A stretch of 64,000 bases of DNA from Micropterix aruncella (GCA_944548615.1 OX155973.1:1162561-1226560); one strand, 5' to 3'; shown: positions 32,737 through 44,860, counted from the first letter of the stretch. Notes: a model not told the origin generated them from the letters alone. Numbers and translations are program-made.

Positions 32737-35700
32737 ATGAGAAGATCGAAGACGAGAACGGAGGTTATGGTGGAGATGGCTCAAGGCAAGATGGATTATC
32801 CAAGTGATTATAAGAAGGGTAAGTTTCACTCACATAACCTCAATTACATAGGTATTTATCGTAACCAAATTTTTTTGTATTGATCGATTGTATCGATCAA
32901 CGATGTTTTCTTTGTACGATTATTGTGCAATATTAGGAAGATTTATAGTGCAAATCCATTCAACATAAGTATTAAGTTATATTGATAATGTTTAGGATTC
33001 CGTAGCACCGTATGCTGGCATGTAAGAAAATCAGCCAGGTGTCTGTCCGTCAGTTTGGAACTGGATCTTATCTCGTGAACTATTCACGCTATGAACTTGA
33101 AACTTTGTATAATTATTTCAGGTGCTTCATTTTGTATGATGCCACCGGCGGAACATTCACCAATCACTCTGGCCCCTCCAACACGGCTGAGCGCTCCAAA
33201 AATTTCTGAAGATGGGCGGACACAGTCAGAACCTGGACTGTTGTTGTGGACACAAAATACGAATGATCCGACGAATTCCGAGCCTGCATTGTTGTGCGAA
33301 GCTCCTCTAATGAACATTCAAATTATTTCTAAGGCGCCGGAGGAACATTCACCTATCAATTCGGAGCCTCCAACACAGCTGAGCGTTCCAAAAATTTCTG
33401 AAGATGAGCGGACACAGTTAGAACCTGGACTGTTGTTGTGGACACAAAATGCAAATGATCCAACGAATTCCGAGCCTCCATTGTTGTGCGAAACTCCAAT
33501 GAACATTCAAATTATTTCTACGGCGCCGGAGGAACATTCACCTATCAATTTGGAGCCTCCAATACAGCTGAGCGCTCTAAAAAATTCTGAAGATGAGCGG
33601 ACACAGTTAGAACCTGGACTTTTGTTGTGGACACAAAATGCAAATGATCCAACGAATTCCGAACCTGGATTGTTGTGCGAAATTCCAATGAACATTCAAA
33701 TTATTTCGACTGATGACACTGGGACAAGTAAGCTATACTTTAAATTTATTTAACTATTTTTGGATACTTGAAAATATTAAGGTGAAGTTAAACGGCTGTT
33801 AGTTTTTAAAAATAATTTTTGTTTTTAAAAATAACGACTAAAGTACCATCAGTCAAAAATATTTAAACTCATAACATTTTTCTTTTCTTTCCAGGCAACG
33901 CTGAATTTTTCAATAATACAAATTATACTACAGTGGATGCCGTTATCGAAGTTACGAGTTATGGTCAGATTAGTCCTGCGATTTCGAAAAATAATATGCG
34001 GAATATCTCAAATGGTATGTAAAACAATTTTCAGACAAAGTTGTAAGCTTAAATAATAAAAATTATTGTTTACTGCAGTTACAACTTCTGGGCGGATTAG
34101 TCCTGCAATTATTTAAATTAATTATTTAATCTTTTTCACAGATACTGAACATTCCAACGAAGCACTAAACAATAGAAATTGCCTCAATATTTTGACTAAT
34201 CAAGCAGAAGATGATTCGATCAACAGTATACCACTTTCGCCGGATGCTCTGAATGAAGAGTTTCGAATTTCTACACTGCCTGGTTTGAAAAGAAAGCCAA
34301 ATATTATTATTTCGTCTAGTTCTGAGAGTGATAATGAGTTGCCATTAACCAAAAAGAGACCTAGAAAACCTGATCAATGGAAGGCTAATAATAAAAAAAA
34401 ACTTCGTAATACAGGTAAGCGTTATAAGACGGTCACTGGAAAGTCTATACCTGAAAGGAAAATGAGAGCAGGCTGCAACGAAACATGTCGGTTGAAATGT
34501 TCACAAAATATCTCCATGGAAAACCGAAAAAAAATATTTGACCAGTTTTGGAATATTGGAAACCTGGAAAGACAGCGTGATTTTGTTAACAAATGTACGA
34601 GTATAATCAAACCAAAGTATTCACTTCACAAAGAAACTAGCAAACGTTCTCTCAATAATGGATATCATTTTGTAGTCAATTCAGAAAGAATAAGAGTATG
34701 CAAAAAAATGTTCACTCATACTTTGGACATAGGACACTCCTTTCTTTCCACCACCATTAAAAAAGTATCTCCAGAAGGAATTTTGGATGGAGACAAAAGA
34801 GGCAAACATCATAAGAAGGGCAGAATTGTACCCGATCTGGTTAAAGAAAGCGTGAGGAACCATATAAATTCATATCCACGGAAAGAATCCCACTATTGTA
34901 GGGAAAATACAAGAAAAACATACATCGATGGTGACCTTAATTTGAAAATATTATACAGACACTACATTACTTATTGTAAAAGTAAAAATTTAACTAGTGT
35001 GACTGAGAGCATGTACAGAAACATATTCCGAACAGAATTCAATATTTCCTTTTACGAGCCTAAAAAGGATGCTTGTTCTTTGTGCTCTACCTACAAGAAT
35101 GCTACCGGCTTAGAAAAACAGTCCCTCGAAGAAGACTTCAATACTCATCAGAAGCAAAAGGAACTGAGTCGAAGCGAAAAAGAAAATGATATTGCCTTGG
35201 CAAAAGAAGATAATGAAAATAGAGTTGTTGCATGTTTTGATTTGCAAGCAGTGCTGCAAACACCTTGTGGAAACGAATCTCTTTTCTATTATAAGAGTCG
35301 TCTTAACGTTTACAATTGCACGGTATATGATATTGTTAATAAAAAGGGTTATTGCTACTTGTGGGATGAATCTTTGGATGACAAGGGTTGCGACGAAGTT
35401 GGTACATGTATATTTAAATACCTAAAGGAACATTGTGTGGGAAAACATGTCATATTTTATACAGACAACTGTTCTGCACAAAATAAAAATAAATATCTGA
35501 TGTCTCTATACCTCTACTGCATAAAACATCTGGGTATTAAATCGATAACCCACAAATATTTGGTAGTGGGTCACACTCAAAATGAAGGTGACAGTGTACA
35601 TGCGATGATTGAGAAAGAAAAGAAACGTATTTTAAAAAATGGGTCAATTTATATCCCAGCTCAGTGGAATTCAATTGTACTTGGTGCTAAGAAGAATGGT

Positions 35701-36075
35701 AATCTATACCAAGTCATCAATCTAAACTTTGACGACATTCTTGATTTAAAAAGACTAAGTAAACTGGTTGGAAAGAATTTCACACATAATCTGGACGGGG
35801 AAAAAATAGTTTGGAACGATGTTAGAAAATTTTCGGTGGAACCTGAAAATCCTACATTTTTGCAATATTCATACACGTACGAGGACAGAAATATGCAGAA
35901 AATAAATGTACGTCAGAAAATGAGAAGCAAGCCAGTTTTGGAACTAAATAAAAAATTTACGGTTAGGCCTACTTTTTCAGCAGCAAAGCAAAAAGATCTT
36001 TTAGCACTTTGTAAGTCGAATGCTATTCCGAAAGTATATTGGTCTTACTACGAAGGACTACAGACGTCTGATTAG
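32737..36075 (+). CDS. Sola-like transposase, four exons, 913 aa
   Basis: Exons 32737-32818, 33122-33727, 33895-34014 and 34142-36075 join with GT-AG borders, all phase 1, and stay open to TAG. Exon 2 encodes three ~63-residue repeats (EHSPIN-EPP-QLS--K-SEDERTQLEPGLLLW type). Exon 4 has a serine/acidic stretch, a basic KKRPRKP region, a cysteine cluster (GCNETCRLKC), a CSLC pair, and the catalytic part with D in VACFDLQAV, D in FYTDNCSAQNKNKY and the VGHTQNEGDSVHAMIE block. This arrangement suggests a DDE/D nuclease. No premature stops are present and a polyadenylation AATAAA lies at 36245, so the gene may be expressed. It lies within clear transposon ends. Confidence 0.8.
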
Positions 36076-36387
36076 ATAAGAATTAAAATAAGATATAACT
36101 ATTTTAGGATGATTTTTTAAAGTTGAATTTCAGTTATTTTAAAACGTTATTTTTTGTGAAAAATATGTACCTACATAGAATAAGAAGATTTTATTACCAT
36201 AACAATTTATGGAAATGTAAAACTTTTGACGATTGTTTGTGAATTGAATAAAATACTGTTTTATAGCTGGAAATGGCTTTTTGTTAATTTAATATAAAGT
36301 TAAGACAACCGTTTTTAACCTCCGATGCAAAAAGAGAGGTGTTGAAGTCTTCACAAACAGTAATGGATCGTTTCAAATTCTTTTAAT

Positions 36388-36560
36388 CTGCTATGTTTTA
36401 ATGATTTGATCTAGAATAAGACTGGAACATTTCAATATATTCCAATAATCTGCTAGGTTTTAATGATTTGATCTAGAATAAGACTGGAACATTTCAATAT
36501 ATTCCATTAATCTGCTAGGTTTTAATGATTTGGTCTAGAATAAGACTGGAACATTTAGAA
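36388..36560. repeat. Subterminal tandem repeat of the Sola-like element
   Basis: About 2.7 units of 62 bp, each with CTGCTAGGTTTTAATGATTT and AATAAGACTGGAACATTTCA. The GGAACATTTC part is the same word as in the terminal repeats. Confidence 0.8.
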
Positions 36561-36766
36561 TTTTAGGCTATAACTCAGTAAACACTAAAAACGCCATGAC
36601 ACTTTAACATAATTATAATAGCTTGCTTAAACTCACATATTTTGATATATAAAACATATTAATTTTTTGTACATAGACTTATTAATGATTTTTAAAAAAT
36701 AGAATTGCCATTTCCTCAAAATGGACGATTTTGAAATGTACCAGTACTGTTCTACACTATCGATAT

Positions 36767-36900
36767 GTACGCGTCTCCGTACATGCGCGACTAGACAAGG
36801 ATGAAGGGGGTACTATATGCTGCTGTCTCTTTCTATTCGGCTGACGCAAGGCTGGTCACGAGGTCTAGTTGTCATATGACAATGGTTATTGGTCAATTAG
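36767..36900. repeat. Repeat family X, right part
   Basis: ACATGCGCGACTAGACAAGG and TCTTTCTATTCGGCTGACGC match 18720-18840 inverted. The family continues from 32186. Confidence 0.7.
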
Positions 36901-37640
36901 CACTGGCCGATACTATCATGTCACCAGTTTTCGTTTTATGCTTACCGCGCGTAAACATCCATGCTATTGTAACTTCCATGCTATTGTAATCCATGCTATT
37001 GTAACCCCATTACGGTAAAATTCCATGCTATTGTAACTCCGTGCTATATGTATTTTCGAAAAATTTCGTTATGTACATGATGCAACATAAAGCAACTCTA
37101 AAAAAAATGAAAAACGAAAAATAATTTTGAAATTTGTTTTTTTTAGTATAAAAAGCGTTGAGCGCACTGCGCCATCTAGCGGTAGATAAAATGTAGCGAA
37201 TAAATGATATTCCCGATATTTACCCACCGCTTGATGGAGCAGCGCTAAACGCTTGTCAAACGTTTATTCAAAAGTCAAGTTTACAACAATTACATTTGAA
37301 ATTTACAAAAAAAAATAAGAAAGAAATAACCCTTTTTTGTTGTTAATTCGCTCATACGCAGATTCCGGTAAATTAGAGTCCAACCTGTAACCCTCGTAAG
37401 CGCCTGTTTTTACAAGCTTTTATGTACCTTGCAATGTTCTTTAGTTTGTTTAGGTCAAACCTTGCAAGCTGAATTAGAACCACTTCCTCTTATCCTATGA
37501 AGTTGAAATTTTATATGTTGCTTCAGTTCTGATGATAATTCATTTTCATGGTTAGCATGACCTATTTCTACACCCAGGATTGGCTCCCAACGATGACACT
37601 CTTCCACGGTCAACAGTACAGACACACAATTTTTATATGC
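36901..37640. repeat. Repeats with CCATCTAGCGGT motif; otherwise empty
   Basis: 37160-37250 contains GCGCCATCTAGCGGTAGATA...ACCGCTTGATGGAGCAGCG, an inverted motif pair shared with 44460-44560. 36955-37050 repeats CCATGCTATTGTAA four to five times. Confidence 0.5.
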
Positions 37641-37688
37641 ATTCAATTACAATAGCCCGTTCTTAATTTAACCATGACATGGCTGCTG

Positions 37689-37729
37689 CACCCAGGGTTG
37701 GCTTCCGACGAGGAAGCCAACCCTGGGTG
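37689..37729. repeat. Perfect 18-bp hairpin
   Basis: CACCCAGGGTTGGCTTCC and its exact complement are separated by 5 bases. Confidence 0.9.
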
Positions 37730-37881
37730 TCTCCTACCAAAACAACTCCTTAAAACTGAACACATGGCATTATGCCGAAGCGCGTGGTCGGATGGTAAGG
37801 TTGCATACGCGTTGCTGTAGTAAAGAAGTTCTTGACCCTTGAATAAAAGCCCAAAAGCTAATATTAAGGCCCAAAAGCTAA

Positions 37882-38918
37882 GTTGAGTACGTCGCAAAAC
37901 GGTTATTGTGAAATAGTTTTTGATTCTCTCTGCGAATATTAAAAACATATATAATTCGAAATACAGTCGTTTAACCCTGCCGCGGAAAATTGTTTATATT
38001 GCTGTTGACCTGTGAACTCTTTTAATATATTTTATTAAAATGAATAAAATTAGTGCAATGGATCGATAAAAAAATATTACTCACCATAAAGAAGAACATT
38101 CAGTGCGAAAAATCCAACAACTGTACTGCTTTAGTAATTCATGTACCCGGCTGAATTCAGTCTCTCATGAATTCTGACCAAGGGTCCAACCCCATTCACC
38201 GAAAAATACCCCTAAACCATAACAGAACCTCCCCCGTGCTTAACTGTTGCAGCCAAACACTTGTCTTTATATTGTTCTCCGTGGCATCTGCGGACGAATT
38301 GGCGGCGATTAGATCTAAAAAATTTGAATTTGGACTTGTCTGTCCAGAGGACTCTTTTCTACTGCCCATGGTCCAAATTTTATGTTCTTGGGCAAATTTT
38401 AATCGTCTCTGACGATTATTCTTACGAAGTAATGGTTTCCGCTTGGTCACACACCCTCGAAGATTATTTTTCAGCAGGACTTTTCGAAAAGCCGATAGGG
38501 TCACCAAAACGCCGCAAGACTCATTAAGATCCTGGGCCAGATCACGGCTTGAGTTTTTTTTGACATCAAGGATGAGACCACTTTATAGTGCTCTGATTAT
38601 TCATAAATCTTTTTAGGTCTTCCACTCCTCGGACAGTCTTCGATTTGGCCGATATTTTTGAATTGTTTGCTCACATTATAGATTTTTCGCACTGAATGTC
38701 CTTCTTTATGGTGAATAATATTTTTTTGTCGATCCATTGCACTAATTTTATTCATTTTAATAAAATATATTAAAAGAGTTCACAGGTCAACAGCAATATA
38801 AACAATTTTCCGAGGCAGGGTTAAACGACGGTATTTCGAATTATATTTTTTTTAAATATTCGCAGAGAGAATCAAAAACTATTTCACAATAACCGTTTTG
38901 CGAGGTACTCAATATGCA
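37882..38918 (-). mobile_element. Tc1-like transposon with long inverted repeats
   Basis: TA-flanked ends C(A/C)GTCGTTTAACCCTGCC at 37963 and 38834, with about 150-bp arms. The inverted repeat continues about 80 bp outside these ends (to 37882 and 38918). It carries a decayed minus-strand transposase. Confidence 0.75.
38196..38706 (-). pseudogene. Tc1-like transposase, N-terminal half
   Basis: Pieces read HSVRKIYNVSKQF, DCPRSGRPKK, then LLKNNLRGCVTKRKPLLRKN and RRLKFAQEHKIWT, and near the end TGEVLLWFRGIF (normally GSVMVWG). That is the bipartite paired-like DNA-binding domain followed by the first catalytic segment. The frame is broken and the first catalytic aspartate context is lost. Confidence 0.75.
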
Positions 38919-39183
38919 ACTACTCAAAAATAACATTAGTATTAAATACAACCCCTTTTTCGGGTAAAGACGAGAACGGCATTTTATGAAAATTTTACCA
39001 TTGTCCACTCTTCTAATTGTTTCCCAACCCAGGTAGGTTGCAGAAATGTCTAATAAAGTTTTATGACTCCTCCGATGAATGAACAAGCCCGACAAAAAAA
39101 AGAAATGGGCCCACTTAGTTACTTTCAAAAATACGACATCTCGTTTATTTTGTGGGTAACTGTTCGAAGATTTTTTCACAGTA

Positions 39184-39288
<105 letters not shown>

Positions 39289-39637
39289 ATGATTATAAAG
39301 TAAATAATTATAAAAGCCACTTACATCGTGACGAAGGATTCCTTTGATCGGATTCGGGAATGCTTTAGGTGTTAACGAGAATGATGAATGCCTCTCACTT
39401 GCGGAAAGATGAGTAGGTTTAAGTTGGGCCCATTTTACAACTAGTAACGCTCACCCTTCATCCAATTATCTCAAAAATTAAGCTACAATCCTTCTTTATA
39501 CGTAAACTCACTCAATTTCCTATTATTTTATAATTATTTACTTTATAATCATCTTATTGATCAATTCTAAAAAGAATATATACACAAAACTATCAACAAT
39601 AGTTTTGTGTATATCATTAATTGTGATTTAGAAATGG

Positions 39638-40611
39638 CCATTTCTAAATCACAAATTACTTTCTTAGATGTTGATTTAACAATTTCCGAAGGTAAAATTA
39701 AAACCGCGATTTATATAAAACCTAGAAATAAAGAACAGTATTTACACTTTGATAGCTGTCATCCATTTCACACCAAGAGATCCATTCCCTATTCAATGTC
39801 CATTCGCGGACACCGTTTAGTTAACAACAAAGAAAATTTAGATAAATATCTCAATAATCTAAAGCAATCTCTTCTTGAAAGAAAATACCCTGCTCCTCTA
39901 TTGGATAAACATATTCTAAACTCTGAAGTAAAATATATACCAAAACCTAAAATTTCTTCAAATAAAAATAATAATAATAATAAAATCTTTCTTAGCACCA
40001 CTTATTTTCCTGGTGCTGAGAAACTGCGAGATATATTATCTGATTTATTCCCCATCATTTCTAATGATGCATCCACTAAGGATCTCTTAGATTCACCGCC
40101 AATTTTATCTTTCCGCAGACCACCTAATATTAGATCAATATTAAACAAAACAAAAAATAATCAAAAATTCTCTATTGGTAATAATACATTTGGCCTTCAA
40201 CCTTGTGGTCGTCCACGTTGTAAAACTTGTCCTCTGTTAGATCTAAGTCCTTTTTTTACCAGTCCAAATACTACTAATAGTTACAGGGTTCCCTTTCATT
40301 GCAGTTGTATTTCAAAAAATATAGTATATATACTTCTGTGCAGGACTTGTGATGCCTTTTATATCGGTGAAACAACAACACCACTTAATATTTGACTAAA
40401 TAATCATAGGGCTAGTGTAGGAAATGAAAGCCAACTCCCAATATCTTTGCATGCCAGGGCGCATAATTTATCTTTAGATCAATGTTTTAAAGTTAAAATA
40501 ATAAAATGCCTTGGGGATAATGCAAAAGAAAGGGACGTGAAATCTTGGGAATTGGCTTATATTTATATTTTAGGCGCTTGCAAAGGTTCCGGTCTCAATA
40601 GGCAAAATTAA
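39638..40611 (+). pseudogene. Penelope-like RT end and GIY-YIG endonuclease, one stop
   Basis: The frame starts in the last reverse-transcriptase blocks (QITFLDVDL, YLHFDSCHPFHTKRSIPYSM). It continues with the CGRPRCKTC zinc motif and the GIY-YIG nuclease (IVYILLCRTC, FYIGETTTP), and ends LNRQN. A TGA at 40393-40395 interrupts it where element 2 has an arginine codon. The neighbouring bases fit a CGA to TGA change. Apart from this stop the frame is open to 40611. Palm and fingers are missing, so it is dead by truncation. Confidence 0.85.
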
Positions 40612-40796
40612 TAAGGTTTATCATATTATCATAATCATCAAATGCTTTTTATTTTAATTTATAATCATTCATTTTAAAATAACGTTTTGCACGGTTGGTT
40701 ATGGTACCTTAACTAAATCGTGTAAAATATTATTAATCCATTTCTTTTTGTTCGATTCCTTGAATTTAAATTTTCAACGAATTGTTCGATTTCAGA

Positions 40797-40838
40797 AATG
40801 TCACATATCTTGACGACGGCTGAGCCGAAATATTGATA
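40797..40838 (+). ncRNA. Hammerhead-ribozyme-like motif in Penelope-like element 1
   Basis: In order: AATGTC (stem III strand plus cleavable C), a short stem I region, TGACGA, the small hairpin GGC-TGA-GCC, GAAA, TATT. Stem III would pair AATGT with ATATT (one wobble). Core position 3 reads T instead of C and stem I is weak, so activity is doubtful. Penelope-like elements are known to carry hammerheads. Confidence 0.5.
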
Positions 40839-41107
40839 TACATTTTATAAAAATCATTAATATTTAAGAAACACTAATCGCCTATTATTTTCCAGCATTC
40901 ATTCTCGTCTTTCGCATTGTTGTGTTGCCGCTGTAAGAAGCCAGTTTGATCAGGTTCCAATACCACAGCAGGAAACACTTAGCAAACACTGAAAGAAGAG
41001 AAGAAAAAGGCGTGGAGTCACTCCTGGTCGCCACAGACCAGATAAGTGCCCTTTCATTATTTTATCATTTCATTTATTTAGTAATAAACATAATTTCAAT
41101 TTGAAAA

Positions 41108-41247
<140 letters not shown>

Positions 41248-41619
41248 TATTTTCAATAATATATAAAATTAGATTCATGAAAAGTTACTTATCTGGGGTC
41301 CTGGTGGACCAGAAACATTTTAACGATAGTTAATGTCCTCTTTAAATACTTAGGGCAGCAGTACCCGTTTCCGCAATTGGTAACTTATGATGTTCTTAGT
41401 TATTGCAGCCGAATTATTGTATGCCCTTGGATGTAATAAGTATAGGAGGATGGTTTCTGTAACAGAAATGGATGTTAGTAACTTATTTTAGAAGAAATTA
41501 TGTGACTGAGAATATTTCGACACTAGTCGTATTCATCTCTATGACATTTCTGATAGAACAATTTTTTCAAAATTTAAATTTAAAAAAAACTGAACATAGA
41601 GAAATGGGTTAATAATATT

Positions 41620-42345
41620 TTGCAATATCGTTATAAATACAATAAATATAATAAAAATATAATAAATTCCGAAACAAAATTTTCACCTAAACCTAAATTG
41701 GTGTCAAATTTAAATCAAAATAAAATCTTTCTGAGTACTACTTATTTTCCTGGCACTGAGAAACTGCGACCTATTTTAGCAGATTTATTCCCTATTATAG
41801 CTAACGACCCATCAACCAAAGGTTTATTAGATATATCACCAATTTTATCATTTCGAAAACCTACTAATTTAAAATCAATACTTAATAAAAATAATCGAAA
41901 TTATCTTAGTAATAACAAAAATTTGGGCCTACAGCCTTGTGGTAGATCACGTTGTAAAACATGTCCTTTATTAGATCGAAGCATTTATTTTACTAGTCCA
42001 AACACTCCCAACAGTTACAGAGTTCCTTTTAATAGTAGTTGCACTTCAAAAAATATTGTATATCAATTACTTTGCCAGACCTGCAATGCATTTTATATTG
42101 GGGAAACAACTACACCTCTTAGCATTAGGTTAAATAGTCACAGGGCCAGCGTAGGCAATGAAAGTCAACTTCCAATAGCATTGCATGCTAAGGCACACAA
42201 TTTAACTTTTGATAATTGTTTTAAAGTAAAAATTATTAAGTGCCTTGGCGATAACGCTAAAGAAAGAGACGTTAAATCTTGGGAGTTAGCTTTTATAAAT
42301 ATTTTAGGCGCTTGCAAGGGTCCCGGTCTGAATAGGCAAAATTAA
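41620..42345 (+). CDS. Penelope-like GIY-YIG endonuclease fragment, intact frame
   Basis: 241 codons without a stop. The first ~7 codons come from the inverted arm. It contains FLSTTYFPGTEKLRPILADL, the zinc motif CGRSRCKTC, the GIY-YIG core (IVYQLLCQTC, FYIGETTTPLSIRLNSHRA) and KERDVKSWELAFINILGA, ending LNRQN. In full-length elements the nuclease opens the target for reverse transcription. Here the polymerase is absent, so this is at most a free endonuclease domain. It is close in sequence to element 1. Confidence 0.8.
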   Translation: MQYRYKYNKYNKNIINSETKFSPKPKLVSNLNQNKIFLSTTYFPGTEKLRPILADLFPIIANDPSTKGLLDISPILSFRKPTNLKSILNKNNRNYLSNNKNLGLQPCGRSRCKTCPLLDRSIYFTSPNTPNSYRVPFNSSCTSKNIVYQLLCQTCNAFYIGETTTPLSIRLNSHRASVGNESQLPIALHAKAHNLTFDNCFKVKIIKCLGDNAKERDVKSWELAFINILGACKGPGLNRQN

Positions 42346-42536
42346 TACAGTAATTATATTTGTTCAGACATATTCATTAAAAGCTTATTAATATTTTTCA
42401 TTTAAAAATCATTATTAATAATGTTTTTCAAGGTCGGTTATAGTGTATTTATAACGATATTGCAAAATATTATTAACCCATTTCTCTATGTTCAGTTTTT
42501 TTAAAATTTAAATTTTGAAAAAATTGTTCTATCAGA

Positions 42537-42576
42537 AATGTCATAGAGATGAATACGACTAGTGTCGAAATATTCT
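42537..42576 (+). ncRNA. Hammerhead-like motif in Penelope-like element 2 (degenerate)
   Basis: Aligned with 40797-40838: AATGTC, then GATGA, hairpin GAC-TAGT-GTC, GAAATATT. Stem III pairing is kept, but the CU of the CUGAUGA core reads GA. An inverted copy sits in the left arm near 41505-41545. Confidence 0.4.
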
Positions 42577-42857
42577 CAGTCATATAATTTCTTCTAAAAT
42601 AAGTTACTAACATCCATTTCTGTTACAGAAACCATCCTCCTATACTTATTACATCCAAGGGCATACAATAATTCGGCTGCAATAACTAAGAACATCATAA
42701 GTTATCAATTGCGGAAACGGGTACTGCTGCCCTAAGTATTTAAAGAGGACATTAACTATCGTTAAAATGTTTCTGGTCCACCAGGACCCCAGATAAGTAA
42801 CTTTTCATGAATCTAATTTTATATATTATTGAAAATAATTAAAAAAAAATTACACCC

Positions 42858-43208
<351 letters not shown>

Positions 43209-43261
43209 AAACAAATATATCCCTGAAATCGTTTCAGTAATACGCTCTCATATATATGAGG

Positions 43262-43945
43262 CAACTGTTTTTAAACGAATTAAAGCCAAAAGCACTAAAC
43301 CGCGAATGAAAATATTTTTTTGTAATACCTAAAGATAAGACATCCTGTGCGTAAAGGCGTTTTAACAACCTCGGATCTCGTCTTTTTATTAAACTAGTAA
43401 ATACGAAAATTCAAGTAAACAATAACCAATTCAAAATATCTAAAAAGAAATATCTGCTATCAACGGATTCTCTTTACACAGAAAGTGTGATTTTTCCTTT
43501 CTAGGGCAAAGTGAAAAATAAGAAGTGATTAAATATTTATAATATTATATTATATATCTAATAATATCTAATTGATAACTAAATCCTACACAAAGTTATC
43601 AAATATCAGTAAAATAAATAAGTAAATTTAAAAATTTAAAATTATAAATAAAAACATAGTTCGAAAGCAGTAATAATTAATAATATGATATAAATTAAAT
43701 TAAATATTATTTACCTACCCATTAAAATAGACTGAATAAAATATTGTTTATTAAATGAAGCTTAAACAAATTTAATAAATAACACAAATGTTAAAAAAAA
43801 AGAGAAATACAACACAAAAAAATATTTACGTAATGTTTTTTGACAAATGATTAGACTTTGTAAATAACCTATAAACTTTAAGGAAAAAACTTTTAGATTT
43901 AGTACTAACGTACAACTTTTATATGTCAATGGTATGTATTTAGCC
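43262..43945. other. No gene recognised
   Basis: Strongly AT-rich spacer with short A and T runs. Confidence 0.45.
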
Positions 43946-44860
43946 TATGCCAAAAAATCGGTTGTCTGTAAAGTCGGTTTACTGACGATAGTTGAACGTG
44001 ACAACGTCATAAGAAAATACTGATGGAATGGTTGCATTTGAAGCAGTTTACTGTGTTGGAATAGTTGCAGTTTATAATACACATAATTCCAAATCGTCGG
44101 CGACAGTCGGCGTGTAGCAGGTAAGCCGCACAGGTTTTTGACGTGACAACGTCTTATAATTCGATGGAGCCGGCTGCACGCACGAAAAAACATGACTCAT
44201 GCGGCGTTACCTCGCTCTGAGGCGTTCCATTTATTATATTTATTATTCAATATAAATGCTGCCATCTACCGGTTGCGACAAGAATTATGTACTAACCTCA
44301 GTCTAAAAGAGTACGAATGAAAATCACTAGATTGATTTAAATTCTTGAAATAATTTTATATATATTCTTGATATATGGAATGTTATTACTGAACGGACAA
44401 TTTTCTTGTGGGTACAACGAAATGCAACGAAGTAAGCTACTTTTATTATTTTTTTAAAAGCTATCATTACGATGCGCTATCTAGCGGTTGGTAAAATGTC
44501 GCTGATATTGTTTATATACGACGTATTACCTACCGCTAGATGGCGCAGCGTGCTCAAACGCTTCTCAAGCCGTTATTTAACGGTTTGAGATTTCAAACTT
44601 TCAAATTTAAAAAAAAAACAATAAACTTTAAACAATAAATAATTATACAATTATACTTCTATACAATAATACATTTACATGTTGTAGTCAAATCGGTGAG
44701 TATAAAAGCATATATTTTTGGGTGTTTGTAATAAACAATATCAGAATCTTAAATGAAACTGCTTCAAATGCAACCATTCCATCAGTATTTTCTTATGACG
44801 TTGTCACGTTCAACAATCGTCAGTAAACCGACTTTACAGACAACCGATTTTTTTAGCATA
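43946..44860. mobile_element. Inverted-repeat element with 105-bp arms
   Basis: Arms 43946-44050 and 44756-44860 are inverted copies (ATCGGTTGTCTGTAAAGTCG, then GACAACGTCATAAGAAAATA). The interior has a CCATCTA-CGGT repeat pair (44260-44280, 44460-44560) and no coding frame. No target duplication is evident. Confidence 0.65.

Larger units (their letters stand above)
32187..36762 (+). mobile_element. Sola-like DNA transposon, complete
   Basis: 4,576 bp. Terminal repeats start CGATRGTGTAGAACAGTACT and continue GG(A/T)ACATTTC, inverted at both ends. ATAT flanks it at 32183-32186 and 36763-36766. The paralogous empty site in family X (GTGATATATGTAC, inverse strand, near 18850) has a single ATAT at this point, confirming a 4-bp duplication. 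It carries a full spliced transposase gene. Subterminal regions contain repeats of TGGAACATTTC, likely transposase contacts. A 4-bp duplication with this kind of DDE protein fits the Sola superfamily. That assignment is from memory of the family. Confidence 0.8.

Noticed and set aside
33084..33695. Minus-strand frames opposite the Sola-like exon 2
   Set aside because: Antisense shadows of an internally repeated exon.
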